Source: Lunatimonas salinarum
GTDB taxonomy: Bacteria > Bacteroidota > Bacteroidia > Cytophagales > Cyclobacteriaceae
Direction: 5' to 3'
Length of the DNA stretch: 64,000 bases
Assembly (NCBI RefSeq): GCF_017811155.1
Contig: NZ_JACVCV010000011.1
Location: forward strand, 62,001 to 126,000
The position numbers were made by a program, and so were the translations under genes. The notes below the pieces were generated by a model. The model made no database searches, was not told the DNA's origin, and saw only the letters and a program-made list of their open reading frames with translations. Each line of letters starts with the position of its first letter. The first letter of the stretch is position 1. Positions 36,182 through 45,947 of the stretch are shown here, one piece after another.

Positions 36182-36287
36182 TTGCAATTATTCAACAGAT
36201 CAAAAATAACTGATAATCAGCAAATAACCAAGAGGCCCTAACTTTTCCCCTCAGCCGCTATCAGGATCCACTAATTTCTTCCCTGCC

Positions 36288-37472
36288 TCAATAAGAAATT
36301 TCTACCGGAAAACGCGGATTTACCGCCCGAAGCTGATCAAAAGCGGCTTTAGAGACCTTTACAATTAATCTGGAATTATCTCCGGTGTTGGGCAGTGTCC
36401 CCACCACCCTAGCAAAAATAGTGATATCATTTTCCTCGTTTCGGATTCTCATGATCGTTCCCACGGGAGCATTTCGGTGGAGAACGAGGTATTTTTTATG
36501 GTTACTGGTACCTTCGATAACTTCCGCCTGACCGGTTTCCTTTACATTCTTATACGCAGTAGAGGTCTCGACACTTGCCGTTGGGGGTGTAGGTTCCGAA
36601 ACGTTAGCAGTCGATCCGCCATCTTCTGGTATTGGATACCGTGTCACCGGGATACTTGCCCCTGTCTCTCTACCCACCTTTAGCGTCTGACCAATAGATA
36701 GGTTATTGGATGAAAGCGCGTTCCAAGTAATCAGATCCTCAACTTTGGCCTGATAAGCCTGGGCGATTGAGAAGAGCGTTTCTCCTTGGGCGACTGTATG
36801 GGATTTCCACCCCCCTATAGAAGAGGTCGTCTCAGCGGCAGCAGGAGTAACTTTGGATGATGCCGCAGCCCTCTCAGGTATAACAGAGGTATTTTCATCA
36901 TTGGACGTTACCCTGTCGACGGCCTTCGGCTTTGACTTGGCCGACTGTCTATCCCTCGGTGAGGCTGCAGGTTCTGTCACCGCTACCTTTTGATCTACTA
37001 TTGCAACGGCTTCCTCAATCACTTGCACAGGTTTTGATTGCGGCGGTGCCACGTTCCTGATGATGAGTGATTGACCAACACTTAAATCACTTCCCTGCAT
37101 CTTATTCCATTCCTGAAGCTCCCGGACACTAACCTCATGCTTTTTGGCAATGGAAAAAAGGGTCTCCCCTGGCTGCACATTGTAAAGGATCGCTCCTTCC
37201 GGTATTGCTTCCTTTTGGATATAAGGCACTAGAATCCGCTGACCTATTTTGAGCCCGTCCTTCAATGAATCGTTGCTTTGCACGATTTCGCTCACGGGTG
37301 TATTGTAGCGACGTGAGATACCAAAAATTGTCTCCTGCGGCGCTACTTGATGCACGATGAAGGTCTTCTCTCCTATCTTTTCAACTCCGACGGAGTCCAG
37401 CAAGAAAGGTTCCCCCGCCCAAGACGAAACCGACAAAATCCAAAATACGGTGAATAACAAATACCTTCTCAT
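36288..37472 (-). CDS. LysM-domain protein with C-terminal beta-barrel-like domain, secreted
   Basis: 394 residues from the ATG at 37472 (MRRYLLFTVFWIL, signal peptide ending near SSWAGE). Three LysM repeats lie at about 40-85, 99-144 and 224-266, each with the QxETxFxIA pattern. A Ser/Pro/Thr-rich linker of about 80 residues separates repeats 2 and 3. The C-terminus (about 320-394) resembles the double-psi barrel of RlpA-like proteins. It probably binds peptidoglycan. The ORF also opens 15 codons earlier, before the signal peptide. Confidence 0.85.
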   Translation of the reverse strand: MRRYLLFTVFWILSVSSWAGEPFLLDSVGVEKIGEKTFIVHQVAPQETIFGISRRYNTPVSEIVQSNDSLKDGLKIGQRILVPYIQKEAIPEGAILYNVQPGETLFSIAKKHEVSVRELQEWNKMQGSDLSVGQSLIIRNVAPPQSKPVQVIEEAVAIVDQKVAVTEPAASPRDRQSAKSKPKAVDRVTSNDENTSVIPERAAASSKVTPAAAETTSSIGGWKSHTVAQGETLFSIAQAYQAKVEDLITWNALSSNNLSIGQTLKVGRETGASIPVTRYPIPEDGGSTANVSEPTPPTASVETSTAYKNVKETGQAEVIEGTSNHKKYLVLHRNAPVGTIMRIRNEENDITIFARVVGTLPNTGDNSRLIVKVSKAAFDQLRAVNPRFPVEISY

Positions 37473-37612
37473 GTCAAAACGCTCGTTTTTCTCATGCTTC
37501 CTATAATACGTGTGCAAATTTCAACTTTATTTTTTCATTTGCAACTGGACAGGCCCCCAATTAGGCAGGTAAGGGATTTTATCTGTATATTGACCTTCAA
37601 ATTACGATACCC

Positions 37613-38980
37613 ATGAAAATACATCTTTCCTTACTCACGGCGTTTATTTTTAGTCTCCTAGCAACAAGCCTAACCTACGCCAACGAAGATGAAAGAAATA
37701 CAAAAAAGGTTTTTGTTTTTGAACTAAAGAGCGACATAGACCCTAGAACCAACCGAAAAGTACGGTTGGCGATGGAAGAGGCCAAAAATCAGAAGGCAGA
37801 CCTAATCATTATTCACTTGGATACTTACGGTGGGGCGGTAACAGATGCAGATGATATCCGTACACGAATCTTAGAATCTACTATACCCGTTTATTCATTT
37901 ATAGATAAAGACGCCGCTTCTGCCGGCGCACTGATTTCCATCGCCTGCGATAGCATTTACATGGCTCCTGGAGCAAGTATTGGTGCCGCCACCGTGGTCA
38001 TGGGTGGTTCGGGCGAAGCCGCACCGGACAAATACCAATCGTACATGCGCTCTATGATGCGGAGTACCGCCGAAGCCAGGGGCAGGGATCCACGTATTGC
38101 CGAAGGTATGGTGGATGAAAAACTGGAAATCGAAGGAATCTCCAAAGCCGGGGAAGTTATCACATTCACCGTATCCGAAGCCATCACAAATAATTTTTGC
38201 GAAGCACAGGTAGCTTCTATCCCTGATTTGCTAGAACATATCGGATGGGAAAACCACGAACTCATTTATTACGAACCCTCTTCGGTGGAAGATGTGATTT
38301 CCCTCTTTTTAAACCCAGTGGTAAGTGGCTTTTTGATTTTGGTAATATTTGCTGGAATTTATTTCGAGCTACAAACTCCAGGCATTGGCTTTCCACTGCT
38401 TGCCAGCGTAATTGCAATTATCCTATACTTCATCCCCTACTACCTCACTGGGCTTGCCGCTAACTGGGAAATCGCCGTCTTTATCGTAGGAGTGGTGTTC
38501 TTGCTGATCGAAATATTTGTGGTTCCGGGTTTTGGCATTTTTGGAGTCCTGGGGATTCTGGGAATTCTAACCGGTCTTACACTCGGGATGATTCCTAACG
38601 ATCTATTTGACTTTACCTTCGTTGCTTCCGGAAAGCTATTCGCCTCTTTGCTGACAGTCCTATTGGCCGCGATCATTGCCACTATCCTGCTATTCACACT
38701 TATGCCCAAGGTAAATGAATGGAAGGCCTTTACCACCCTGTCCCTGGCAAGTACGCAACAGCGTGCGGAGGGATATACCGCTACGACCTATTCCGACGAA
38801 TTAGTCGGAAAGGAAGGATTGGCCCACACACGGCTAATGCCCAGTGGAAAAGTACGGATTGACGATGAAATATACGATGCGTATTCAAGAGGAGAATTCA
38901 TAGAAAAAGGCGACAGGATAAAAATTATCAGCGCCGAAGGCACTTCCCTTAGGGTAAAAAAAATCAACCCAGAAACGTAG
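37613..38980 (+). CDS. NfeD family membrane-bound serine protease
   Basis: 455 residues. After a signal peptide comes a ClpP/SppA-like protease domain (about 25-225) with the segment DKDAASAGALIS, which holds the catalytic Ser. The Lys of the dyad probably lies in PDKYQSYMR. Four to five membrane helices (about 230-385) and the C-terminal NfeD OB-fold (GKEGLAHTRLMPSGKVRID) follow. Long NfeD proteins degrade membrane-linked proteins such as stomatin-like partners. No stomatin gene is next to it. Confidence 0.93.
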   Translation: MKIHLSLLTAFIFSLLATSLTYANEDERNTKKVFVFELKSDIDPRTNRKVRLAMEEAKNQKADLIIIHLDTYGGAVTDADDIRTRILESTIPVYSFIDKDAASAGALISIACDSIYMAPGASIGAATVVMGGSGEAAPDKYQSYMRSMMRSTAEARGRDPRIAEGMVDEKLEIEGISKAGEVITFTVSEAITNNFCEAQVASIPDLLEHIGWENHELIYYEPSSVEDVISLFLNPVVSGFLILVIFAGIYFELQTPGIGFPLLASVIAIILYFIPYYLTGLAANWEIAVFIVGVVFLLIEIFVVPGFGIFGVLGILGILTGLTLGMIPNDLFDFTFVASGKLFASLLTVLLAAIIATILLFTLMPKVNEWKAFTTLSLASTQQRAEGYTATTYSDELVGKEGLAHTRLMPSGKVRIDDEIYDAYSRGEFIEKGDRIKIISAEGTSLRVKKINPET

Positions 38981-39055
38981 TAGTTCCAACCCTACCTGGT
39001 AAGGTTCGTAGATTAACAAAAAAACCAGGTAAATTCAGTAAACTTCTGCTTGTCC

Positions 39056-39823
39056 ATGCCAGTATTTCAGCGGATATATTCAATATATGGAACATGTGTT
39101 TTTTTTGGCACCTTTTTGATCTTGCTACCGATATTCGTGCTTACGATCGAAGTCCCCCGGCTGAGAAAATACGGTAGAAAGCTAAACCGCCTTTGGTCCA
39201 AAGTGTTTTTTGGTTGCCTACTCATACGGGTCAAGTTTGAAAACTTGAAACACCTAGACCCAAACCAACAATATGTGATTGTATCCAATCACTTCTCCTA
39301 CCTCGATATCCCGGTATTGGGACTGATACCCTTCGATTTGGTCTTTGTGGGAAAAGCCTCACTTGGAAAGGTCCCTCTATTTGGCTACATGTTTAAAAAT
39401 CTACATATTGCCGTGGATCGGAATAGCCTTAAAAGTAGAGGTGCTTCCATTGCCAAAGCCAAAGAAGTCATCGATGACGGGGCCAGTGTGGTTATTTTTC
39501 CAGAAGGAGGCATCAATAGCCCTCAACCGCCCCTATTGGCCCGGTTTAAAGATGGCGCATTTAAAATTGCCGTAGATAAACAAATTCCCCTAATTCCTAT
39601 CACCTTATCCTATAATCACTTAATTTTGCCCGATGACGGCAGGTTTTTACTCCGCCACAAAACAGCCAAAGTGGTGATACATCCACCGGTAATCGTACAG
39701 GATGCCGACTCAAAAACGGTGAATTTGCTTAAAGAACGATGTTACCAAACCATTCAGAATCAACTATTGAAAGACAATACTGAAATGGGTGAATTATCTC
39801 CTCTTGGGCTTGAAAATGGTTAA
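39056..39823 (+). CDS. plsC: 1-acyl-sn-glycerol-3-phosphate acyltransferase
   Basis: 255 residues from the ATG at 39056. A TTG two codons earlier is in frame. One membrane helix at about 8-33 precedes the acyltransferase domain. The NHx4D catalytic box is VSNHFSYLD and the lipid-binding motif reads FPEGGINSP. It acylates lysophosphatidic acid to phosphatidic acid at the inner membrane. The gene follows nfeD by 75 bases and precedes a 233-base gap before gatC in which I find no feature. Confidence 0.9.
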   Translation: MPVFQRIYSIYGTCVFFGTFLILLPIFVLTIEVPRLRKYGRKLNRLWSKVFFGCLLIRVKFENLKHLDPNQQYVIVSNHFSYLDIPVLGLIPFDLVFVGKASLGKVPLFGYMFKNLHIAVDRNSLKSRGASIAKAKEVIDDGASVVIFPEGGINSPQPPLLARFKDGAFKIAVDKQIPLIPITLSYNHLILPDDGRFLLRHKTAKVVIHPPVIVQDADSKTVNLLKERCYQTIQNQLLKDNTEMGELSPLGLENG

Positions 39824-40056
39824 TCAAGCAAACCGGTAGTTTCCCGAAAACCTGGTCTAAAAGAGATACAGATTGATACAACAGGCTAAAGCGGGATCAT
39901 TTTCTGGTAGATTACCCCAAAATAGCTTGCTATATACAAAGTATCCATGAAACCGCGCACGACCCACGCAACACTATATAAACCAAGCCGTAAGGCAGGT
40001 ATCTAGACAGGTCGGTACGTGAGAGGTTCTGAACATTAAAAAACAATTACATAGAA

Positions 40057-40344
40057 ATGAAGATAGACATTGATACCTTGCGAAAAATAGCCCACCTTGC
40101 TAGACTTGAATTTGATGAAGCAAGTGCAGAAAAAATGACGGCTGATATGACACAAATTCTGGATTGGGTAGAAAAACTGAACGAGGTAGACACCCGTAAC
40201 ATAGATCCTATCACCACGATGTCATCCGAGGAAAACGTTTTGCGAGAAGATACTGTGGGAATTCACCTAGACCATGAAAAAGGCCTGAAAAACGCTCCGC
40301 AGCGGGACTCCGATTACTTCAGGGTTCCCAAGGTATTGGAATAA
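40057..40344 (+). CDS. gatC: Aspartyl/glutamyl-tRNA amidotransferase subunit C
   Basis: 95 residues of the GatC type: IDTLRKIAHLARLEFDE at the start, then the DMTQILDWVEKLNEVDT segment and the C-terminal LKNAPQRDSDYFRVPKVLE. GatC wraps around GatA and helps GatCAB convert Glu-tRNAGln or Asp-tRNAAsn to the amidated form. gatA and gatB are not in the window. Its stop overlaps the next ATG by one base. Confidence 0.95.
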   Translation: MKIDIDTLRKIAHLARLEFDEASAEKMTADMTQILDWVEKLNEVDTRNIDPITTMSSEENVLREDTVGIHLDHEKGLKNAPQRDSDYFRVPKVLE

Positions 40345-43151
40345 TGAAGCCTTCGATATTGAAGCATATTTTTTCAACACTGTTTGTATACGTCCCTGCT
40401 ATTATAGCAGGTTTGGGATGCATTGGGTTGATCGGGATAAAGCTGTGGTTCCCTTTTGGTGCGTTGCCTCTCGTTCCGGGAATAACCGGTGAAATGGTAG
40501 ATATTCCCCTGGAGACAATTTCCTTAGGATTTGGGGAATTTACACTGCACACCCAAAACTACCTCCTTTTTCAGGTTTTCGAGTCACTCAAGCCCTTGAG
40601 TTTCCCCAGAGAAACCCAGATAATTTGGCTTTTGGTTTCAGTCTTGTTTTCTTTGGGGATTGTGCTGGTAAGCGGATTTAACCGATTCCCTTTTATTGGA
40701 GGGATGGTTGTCGCAATTTTCCTGCTGCTTATATCCGGAGTCAATGACCTAAACCTTACCATGTTGGGTCAAAATTCAGGCCTATTGATTGCATTAAGTG
40801 GGCTGCTATTACCCGCGGTGTTGATCCATACGTTTTTCCCAAATACCACACTGGAGAATCGCACTGCCATTATCCTTTTATTTTCCCTGATCACTTGGTT
40901 TACACTCATATACCTCTCTCCAATACCTGCTCCTACCCTGCTTTTGGCGGAAACTAGCAGCCTGACTGCTTTGGGGATTTCAGCCCTTTTTTTGGTTTAT
41001 ATCGGTCACTCCGTTATCGGTTCGGTTTATGTGCTTCTTGCCAAACTCAATCAGGGAATAGGAATAAAAATCTTCTGGCACTTTTTATCCTTGTCCATCG
41101 CCTATCTTGCTCTTGTAACCTTGTTATTTTTACAGGTGAGGGGTGAGATTAGCACTTCTTTTCCACTCCCTCCGGTTTTTTTACTTTTTATTGTTGTCGG
41201 CATTTTGGGTTTTTGGGAGACTAACCAAAAAATTCGGCAATTAAGCCAACCCTACGGCCTTCCCCTGATAGGCAAAGGAATTTACCTGATTGGATTTGCA
41301 ATCAGCTCTATGGTGTGGCTAAAAGCAGACCTCACCGCCAATACACCCATGGAGGACTTGCTCAAACACCTCCTACTGTACACGCAGCTTGGCTTTGGAA
41401 TACTTTTCTTCCTTTACCTAATCGCCAACTTCCTCAGCGTGATAAATTCAGGAACCGCTATTCACAAGATCATGTACCGTCCGCCCTTCTTTCCTTACTA
41501 CCACATGAGGCTAGGGGCATTACTAAGTGTGGTGGTACTGGCCATCTACTCGGATGGTATCGTACTTGCTCAAATAACTGCTGCCTCCACCAACCTATCA
41601 GCTGACTATTATCAGGCCATCGGCAGAGAGCGGGAGGCGGCCATTCTATATGAGCACAGCTTTGATCGCTACCGCAACAACCCAAAAACCCTTAATGCCG
41701 TAGCCCATTACTATTTCAAAGAAAGGCAACCAACTCCAGCCACACAGGTACTCATGCGAAGCTTTGACGAGCGGCCCACGGTGCATAACATTGTATTACT
41801 TTCCTCACGTCTTTATCAATCGTCCAAAAACTCAGAAGCCATCTTCTACCTGCAAGAAGGCCTAACATACTTCCCAGAGAACCCTTATCTCTTAAACAAC
41901 CTCGCTGTGCTAAAAAGTGATCTCCGACAACCACTTGATGCGTTGGAGCTCTTGAAACGCATGGATGAAAAAACCCAGACGCGCGACGCAAATCTGCAGG
42001 CGCTAGTTGCGATGCATGGCTTAAATTGGGAAGATCAAGACCTGAAAGACAACTTACCCGGAATGATTAACCGCCTAGCGAATTACAACCTCTCCGGTGC
42101 TTCCGCTCCATTTGATCTTCCTACAGACACCTTGCGCGTATCGTCACTGATCAACCGGGCGGTACTAAGAAACCAATGGTGTAATGAAGTGAAAGACAGC
42201 CTTCCTAGAGACCTTGGAATCTTAAACGCCTTGCTAAACCAGGAACTTACCCCGACTGTTGCTGCTGAACTATTGGAAACGCAAGTAATCCGGAATTACC
42301 GGGCAGGAAAAACAAACGATGTTCTGAACACACTAGGAAGCCTTTCTGGAAACTATGCAGGAAGTGCCGGCTTTTATCTTTCGATGCAGGCAAAAATATA
42401 TGCCGGACAGACCGATTTCATCAATGCCGCCAAGTCAATGGTCCAGGCGGAAAGCAGTGGCTTCTCAAAAATCGAAACAGACATGTTGCCCGTATTGTAT
42501 TTTGGTGGATTACAGGATGAAGCTGCCCGTCTTGCCCAAAAATATGCACTCCCATTCCCAAAGTGGATGCGATGGAACGACGACGGCCAACTAGTGGAAA
42601 ACGATACAGTAACCTTCGTAAAGGGATTATCAAACCTGCTTGCAACAACAAAAGAAGCCGCATGGAAGCCGCTGCAAGCAATAAAGGACAAACGACTTCA
42701 TGCACTTTACGCAACCGAACTATTGGTTCGCAAATCCCATTGGTTTGTAAATGAGGAGTTTGAAGAAATACAACAAATCTTAGCATCCTACTATGATGAG
42801 GAACAAAGTGCCCACGTCCAGTCGCTTGTTTCCCGGTTTCAAGCGGGCATTCCGCTATCAGACGGAACCCTAAACCCTCTTTTTCCCCAGAAAATGGAAA
42901 ATGGGCATGCAAATGCCTACTGCACGCCACTTGTGATGGCCGAAGCGAGGAATACCGAAAATCCGATTGACGCCTACAATCTTCTGCACGATGCAACAAG
43001 GTTTAACCGAGATCCATTGCTATGGCTAGAGCTTGTCAAATTTAGCCGAAGAATTGGCCAAGATGCCTATGCAAGTAGCTATTTGCAAGAAATGGGTACT
43101 TGGTTAAGTGCAGAGGAACTAATCGATTTGCAGATTACCTATCTTCCTTAA
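40344..43151 (+). CDS. Large membrane protein with TPR domain
   Basis: 935 residues. About nine to eleven hydrophobic segments fill residues 10-410. TPR-like helical repeats follow at about 430-620 (for example YEHSFDRYRNNPKTLNAVAH, EGLTYFPENPYLLNNLAVL) and a long helical end. The topology puts the repeats on one side of the inner membrane. I do not recognise a catalytic domain, and the role is unknown. It is translationally coupled to gatC through TAATG, which is unusual for a membrane protein. Confidence 0.8.
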   Translation: MKPSILKHIFSTLFVYVPAIIAGLGCIGLIGIKLWFPFGALPLVPGITGEMVDIPLETISLGFGEFTLHTQNYLLFQVFESLKPLSFPRETQIIWLLVSVLFSLGIVLVSGFNRFPFIGGMVVAIFLLLISGVNDLNLTMLGQNSGLLIALSGLLLPAVLIHTFFPNTTLENRTAIILLFSLITWFTLIYLSPIPAPTLLLAETSSLTALGISALFLVYIGHSVIGSVYVLLAKLNQGIGIKIFWHFLSLSIAYLALVTLLFLQVRGEISTSFPLPPVFLLFIVVGILGFWETNQKIRQLSQPYGLPLIGKGIYLIGFAISSMVWLKADLTANTPMEDLLKHLLLYTQLGFGILFFLYLIANFLSVINSGTAIHKIMYRPPFFPYYHMRLGALLSVVVLAIYSDGIVLAQITAASTNLSADYYQAIGREREAAILYEHSFDRYRNNPKTLNAVAHYYFKERQPTPATQVLMRSFDERPTVHNIVLLSSRLYQSSKNSEAIFYLQEGLTYFPENPYLLNNLAVLKSDLRQPLDALELLKRMDEKTQTRDANLQALVAMHGLNWEDQDLKDNLPGMINRLANYNLSGASAPFDLPTDTLRVSSLINRAVLRNQWCNEVKDSLPRDLGILNALLNQELTPTVAAELLETQVIRNYRAGKTNDVLNTLGSLSGNYAGSAGFYLSMQAKIYAGQTDFINAAKSMVQAESSGFSKIETDMLPVLYFGGLQDEAARLAQKYALPFPKWMRWNDDGQLVENDTVTFVKGLSNLLATTKEAAWKPLQAIKDKRLHALYATELLVRKSHWFVNEEFEEIQQILASYYDEEQSAHVQSLVSRFQAGIPLSDGTLNPLFPQKMENGHANAYCTPLVMAEARNTENPIDAYNLLHDATRFNRDPLLWLELVKFSRRIGQDAYASSYLQEMGTWLSAEELIDLQITYLP

Positions 43152-43180
43152 GCGGTTTAATTCGGATTTGCACTCGAGAA

Positions 43181-44476
43181 TCAGTTGCCTGCCTGCATCA
43201 ACGCTTCGATTTCTTCTGCCTCAATGGGTATATGCTTCATTAGATCCAAATAACCGTCCCGTTGAATGACAATATTATTTTCCAGACGAATACCAAAACC
43301 CTCCTCCGGAATATAAATCCCTGGTTCAACCGTAAAAACCATGCCTTCCTGTATGGGGTCATAGATCGTGCCTACATCGTGAACATCCAACCCTAGATGG
43401 TGGGAGGTTCCGTGCATAAAGTACTTTTTATACGCGGGCCATTGGGGGTCTTGAGATTCGATATCCTGCGTTGAAATCAATCCCAAACTTTTCAATTCCG
43501 CCTGCATGACCAATCCCATCTCCTGATGATAGTCCTGAATGATCACTCCCGGACGTAACATGTCAAAAGCAGTACGCTGTACCCGTAACACCGCATCATA
43601 TACTTCCCTTTGGCGCTTGGTGAATTTACCATTCACCGGGATAGTACGCGTCATATCGGCATTATAGTTTCCATATTCTGCTCCAACATCAAACAAAATC
43701 AGGTCACCATCCCTACACACCTGATCGTTGTCAATGTAATGAAGCACGCAGGCGTTGGATCCTGATGCGATAATCGGTTCATAGGCAAACCCCTTGCTAC
43801 CCCTTCTCACAAACTCGTGTAAAAACTCTGCCTCCAACTCAAACTCTTTCACTCCCGGCTTGACAAATTGAAGTATGCGCCGAAATCCTGCCTCGGTGAT
43901 ATCGCATGCAAGCTGCAATTGAGCAAGTTCCTCAGGCTCTTTGACCGCCCTCAGCTGATGCATCAGCGGAGCTACACGTCGGTAGGTATGCAACGGATAT
44001 CGATCCCGGCAGTAGTTGATAAAACGGGCATCCCTCGTTTCTACTTGTACACTGGCCCTAAGGTGTTCGTTCGTATTCAGAAACACTTCTTCACTCAACG
44101 CCATCAGCATGGGCAATATATTATCAAACCTGTCAGTCCATTCCACCCTTCCTACGCCGGAGCATTCGATCGCCTCCTCCTTGGTAAGTTTATGGCCTTC
44201 CCAGACTGCAATATGCTCGTCCGTCTTCCGGACAAACAATACCTCCCGATATTCCCTTTTTGGAAAATCAGGACACAATACCAAAATCGTCTCCTCCTGA
44301 TCTATTCCTGTAAGGTAAAAGAGGTCGTTGTTCTGACGGAATCGCATGGTTCCGTCTGCATTGGTAGGGAGTATATCATTGGCATGGAAGATGGCAAGAG
44401 CATGCTTGGGAAGCTTTTTGATCAACTTCTCCCGGTTTCGGATGTACAGGCTTTTTGGTAGTGTTTGGTATCGCAT
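43181..44476 (-). CDS. Aminopeptidase P family (Xaa-Pro aminopeptidase)
   Basis: 431 residues from the ATG at 44476 (MRYQTLPKSLYI). The N-terminal AMP_N domain (about 1-150) is followed by the pita-bread M24 domain. Metal ligands are the two Asp in FDVGAEYGNYNADMTR, His in GTSHHLGLDVHD, Glu in TVEPGIY and Glu in IRLENN. It removes N-terminal residues ahead of proline. The upstream in-frame start (44521) would add 15 unsupported residues. It ends 29 bases from the TPR membrane gene. Confidence 0.93.
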   Translation of the reverse strand: MRYQTLPKSLYIRNREKLIKKLPKHALAIFHANDILPTNADGTMRFRQNNDLFYLTGIDQEETILVLCPDFPKREYREVLFVRKTDEHIAVWEGHKLTKEEAIECSGVGRVEWTDRFDNILPMLMALSEEVFLNTNEHLRASVQVETRDARFINYCRDRYPLHTYRRVAPLMHQLRAVKEPEELAQLQLACDITEAGFRRILQFVKPGVKEFELEAEFLHEFVRRGSKGFAYEPIIASGSNACVLHYIDNDQVCRDGDLILFDVGAEYGNYNADMTRTIPVNGKFTKRQREVYDAVLRVQRTAFDMLRPGVIIQDYHQEMGLVMQAELKSLGLISTQDIESQDPQWPAYKKYFMHGTSHHLGLDVHDVGTIYDPIQEGMVFTVEPGIYIPEEGFGIRLENNIVIQRDGYLDLMKHIPIEAEEIEALMQAGN

Positions 44477-44672
44477 AACAATCAAAAGAATCTCTTTGTA
44501 CTTATTTGTGTGGTTTAGCAAAGGTCAAAATTAGGCAATTTTTCCCAATAGGAGCGGCGGTTTGCAAAGTAAGCACCGGATTGGATTCATCCCAAAGTAC
44601 CCATGTCTTACCCGCAAAAACGAATTTATCACATTCCTAAAAATCCCCTCATGCATTCCCGAATAATGCTGC

Positions 44673-44680
44673 TATTTTTG
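44673..44680 (+). promoter_or_regulatory. -7 box candidate of the M16 peptidase gene
   Basis: TATTTTTG matches TAnnTTTG exactly, 33 bases before the ATG at 44706. No -33 TTTG is seen at the right spacing. It favours the start at 44706. Confidence 0.4.
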
Positions 44681-44705
44681 TTCTTTGGAAGTGAATCAGA
44701 TTGGA

Positions 44706-45947
44706 ATGTCATATCAAATCAGGGAATTAGTAAACGGAATCCGGATTGTTCACCAAGAGGTTACCCATACCAGGATGGTGCATTGCGGATTTATTCTAGA
44801 CATTGGAAGCAGAGACGAGGAGGAAGATCAAATAGGATTGGCGCATTTTTGGGAGCATATGGCTTTCAAAGGCACCCATAAACGAAAGGCGTTTCACATC
44901 ATTAACCGCCTCGATTCCTTGGGCGGAGAACTCAATGCCTATACAACCAAAGAAAAACTCTGCTTTTACGCGAGCGTGCTGAAAGAGCATTTCGGCAAGG
45001 CGGGCGAATTGCTCTGTGACATCACCTTCAATAGCATCTTCCCCCCGAAGCAAATTGAAAAAGAACGGCAGGTCATTTTAGAAGAAATGTCGATGTACCG
45101 GGACTCGCCGGACGACGCTATTCAAGACGACTTTGACGAAATCCTCTTTCCCGGGCATAGCCTAGGCAACAACATCCTTGGGACAGAAGAGTCAGTAAAA
45201 CAGTTCACCCAACAACATTTCGTAAATTTCATCCAAAACCGGATGGACACCTCGAAAATCATCTTTTCGGTGGTAGGCAACATCAGCTTCAAAAAGGTGC
45301 TCGCAACCCTAATTCCCTTTCTTGCCAGCATTCCAGCTAAGCACATCTCATACCAACGGAAACCGGTAAACGGATACACCCCGAAGATAACAACCACTTA
45401 CAAAGAAATCACTCAGGCCCACTGCGCCTTGGGAAAACCTACCAGCGGAATAAATGACCCGAATAGGTACAAGTTATTTCTGCTTAATAACATTCTGGGC
45501 GGACCAAGTATGAACTCCAGGCTAAACATGGCGTTGAGGGAAAAACACGGATTGGCTTACAGCATCGAGTCTGTCTACCAGGCGTATACCGACGCCGGGT
45601 TTATTGGGATTTTTTACGGCACTGAAGAACCGGCAGCCGCCAAGGCCCGTAAAATTGTCATGCGCGAGCTAAAACGTATCCGAGATAGAAAACTTGGCAC
45701 CTTGCAACTTCACATGGCCAAAGAACAGACTATCGGACAAATGGCCATGGCAGAAGAAAACTATCCCGGCCTGATGTTGGTGTATGGCAAGACGCTTTTG
45801 GACAAAGGCTACATCGAGCCATTGGAAAACATCTTTTCGGTGATCAAATCCGCCACTTCGGAGGAACTGCAGGATCTGGCAAAGGAAGTATACGACGAGG
45901 ATCAATTTAGCTTCCTTACCTACCTGCCCAAAGCTGATTTGCTATGA
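44706..45947 (+). CDS. M16 family metallopeptidase (single-unit)
   Basis: 413 residues from the ATG at 44706. The inverted zinc motif HxxEH is HFWEH near residue 62, and the third ligand Glu is probably in VILEEMSMY. The downstream R/Y region is LNMALREKHGLAYSIES. It is a single M16 unit of two domains, likely a dimer, with no signal peptide, so probably a cytoplasmic oligopeptidase. It overlaps the methyltransferase gene by 4 bases (ATGA). Confidence 0.93.
   Translation: MSYQIRELVNGIRIVHQEVTHTRMVHCGFILDIGSRDEEEDQIGLAHFWEHMAFKGTHKRKAFHIINRLDSLGGELNAYTTKEKLCFYASVLKEHFGKAGELLCDITFNSIFPPKQIEKERQVILEEMSMYRDSPDDAIQDDFDEILFPGHSLGNNILGTEESVKQFTQQHFVNFIQNRMDTSKIIFSVVGNISFKKVLATLIPFLASIPAKHISYQRKPVNGYTPKITTTYKEITQAHCALGKPTSGINDPNRYKLFLLNNILGGPSMNSRLNMALREKHGLAYSIESVYQAYTDAGFIGIFYGTEEPAAAKARKIVMRELKRIRDRKLGTLQLHMAKEQTIGQMAMAEENYPGLMLVYGKTLLDKGYIEPLENIFSVIKSATSEELQDLAKEVYDEDQFSFLTYLPKADLL

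Noticed and set aside
36273-36300. AATTTCTT/AAGAAATT hairpin at the 3' end of the LysM gene
   Set aside because: AT-only stem overlapping the stop with no U-run after it on the minus strand; too weak for a terminator call.
39824-40056. Gap before gatC inspected for a tRNA or leader RNA
   Set aside because: No T-loop consensus (GGTTCRA), no paired acceptor ends and no strong hairpin were found.
42421-42999. 192-codon open frame on the minus strand inside the TPR membrane gene
   Set aside because: Composition and lack of any motif show it is a shadow of the plus-strand gene, which reads well through the whole stretch.
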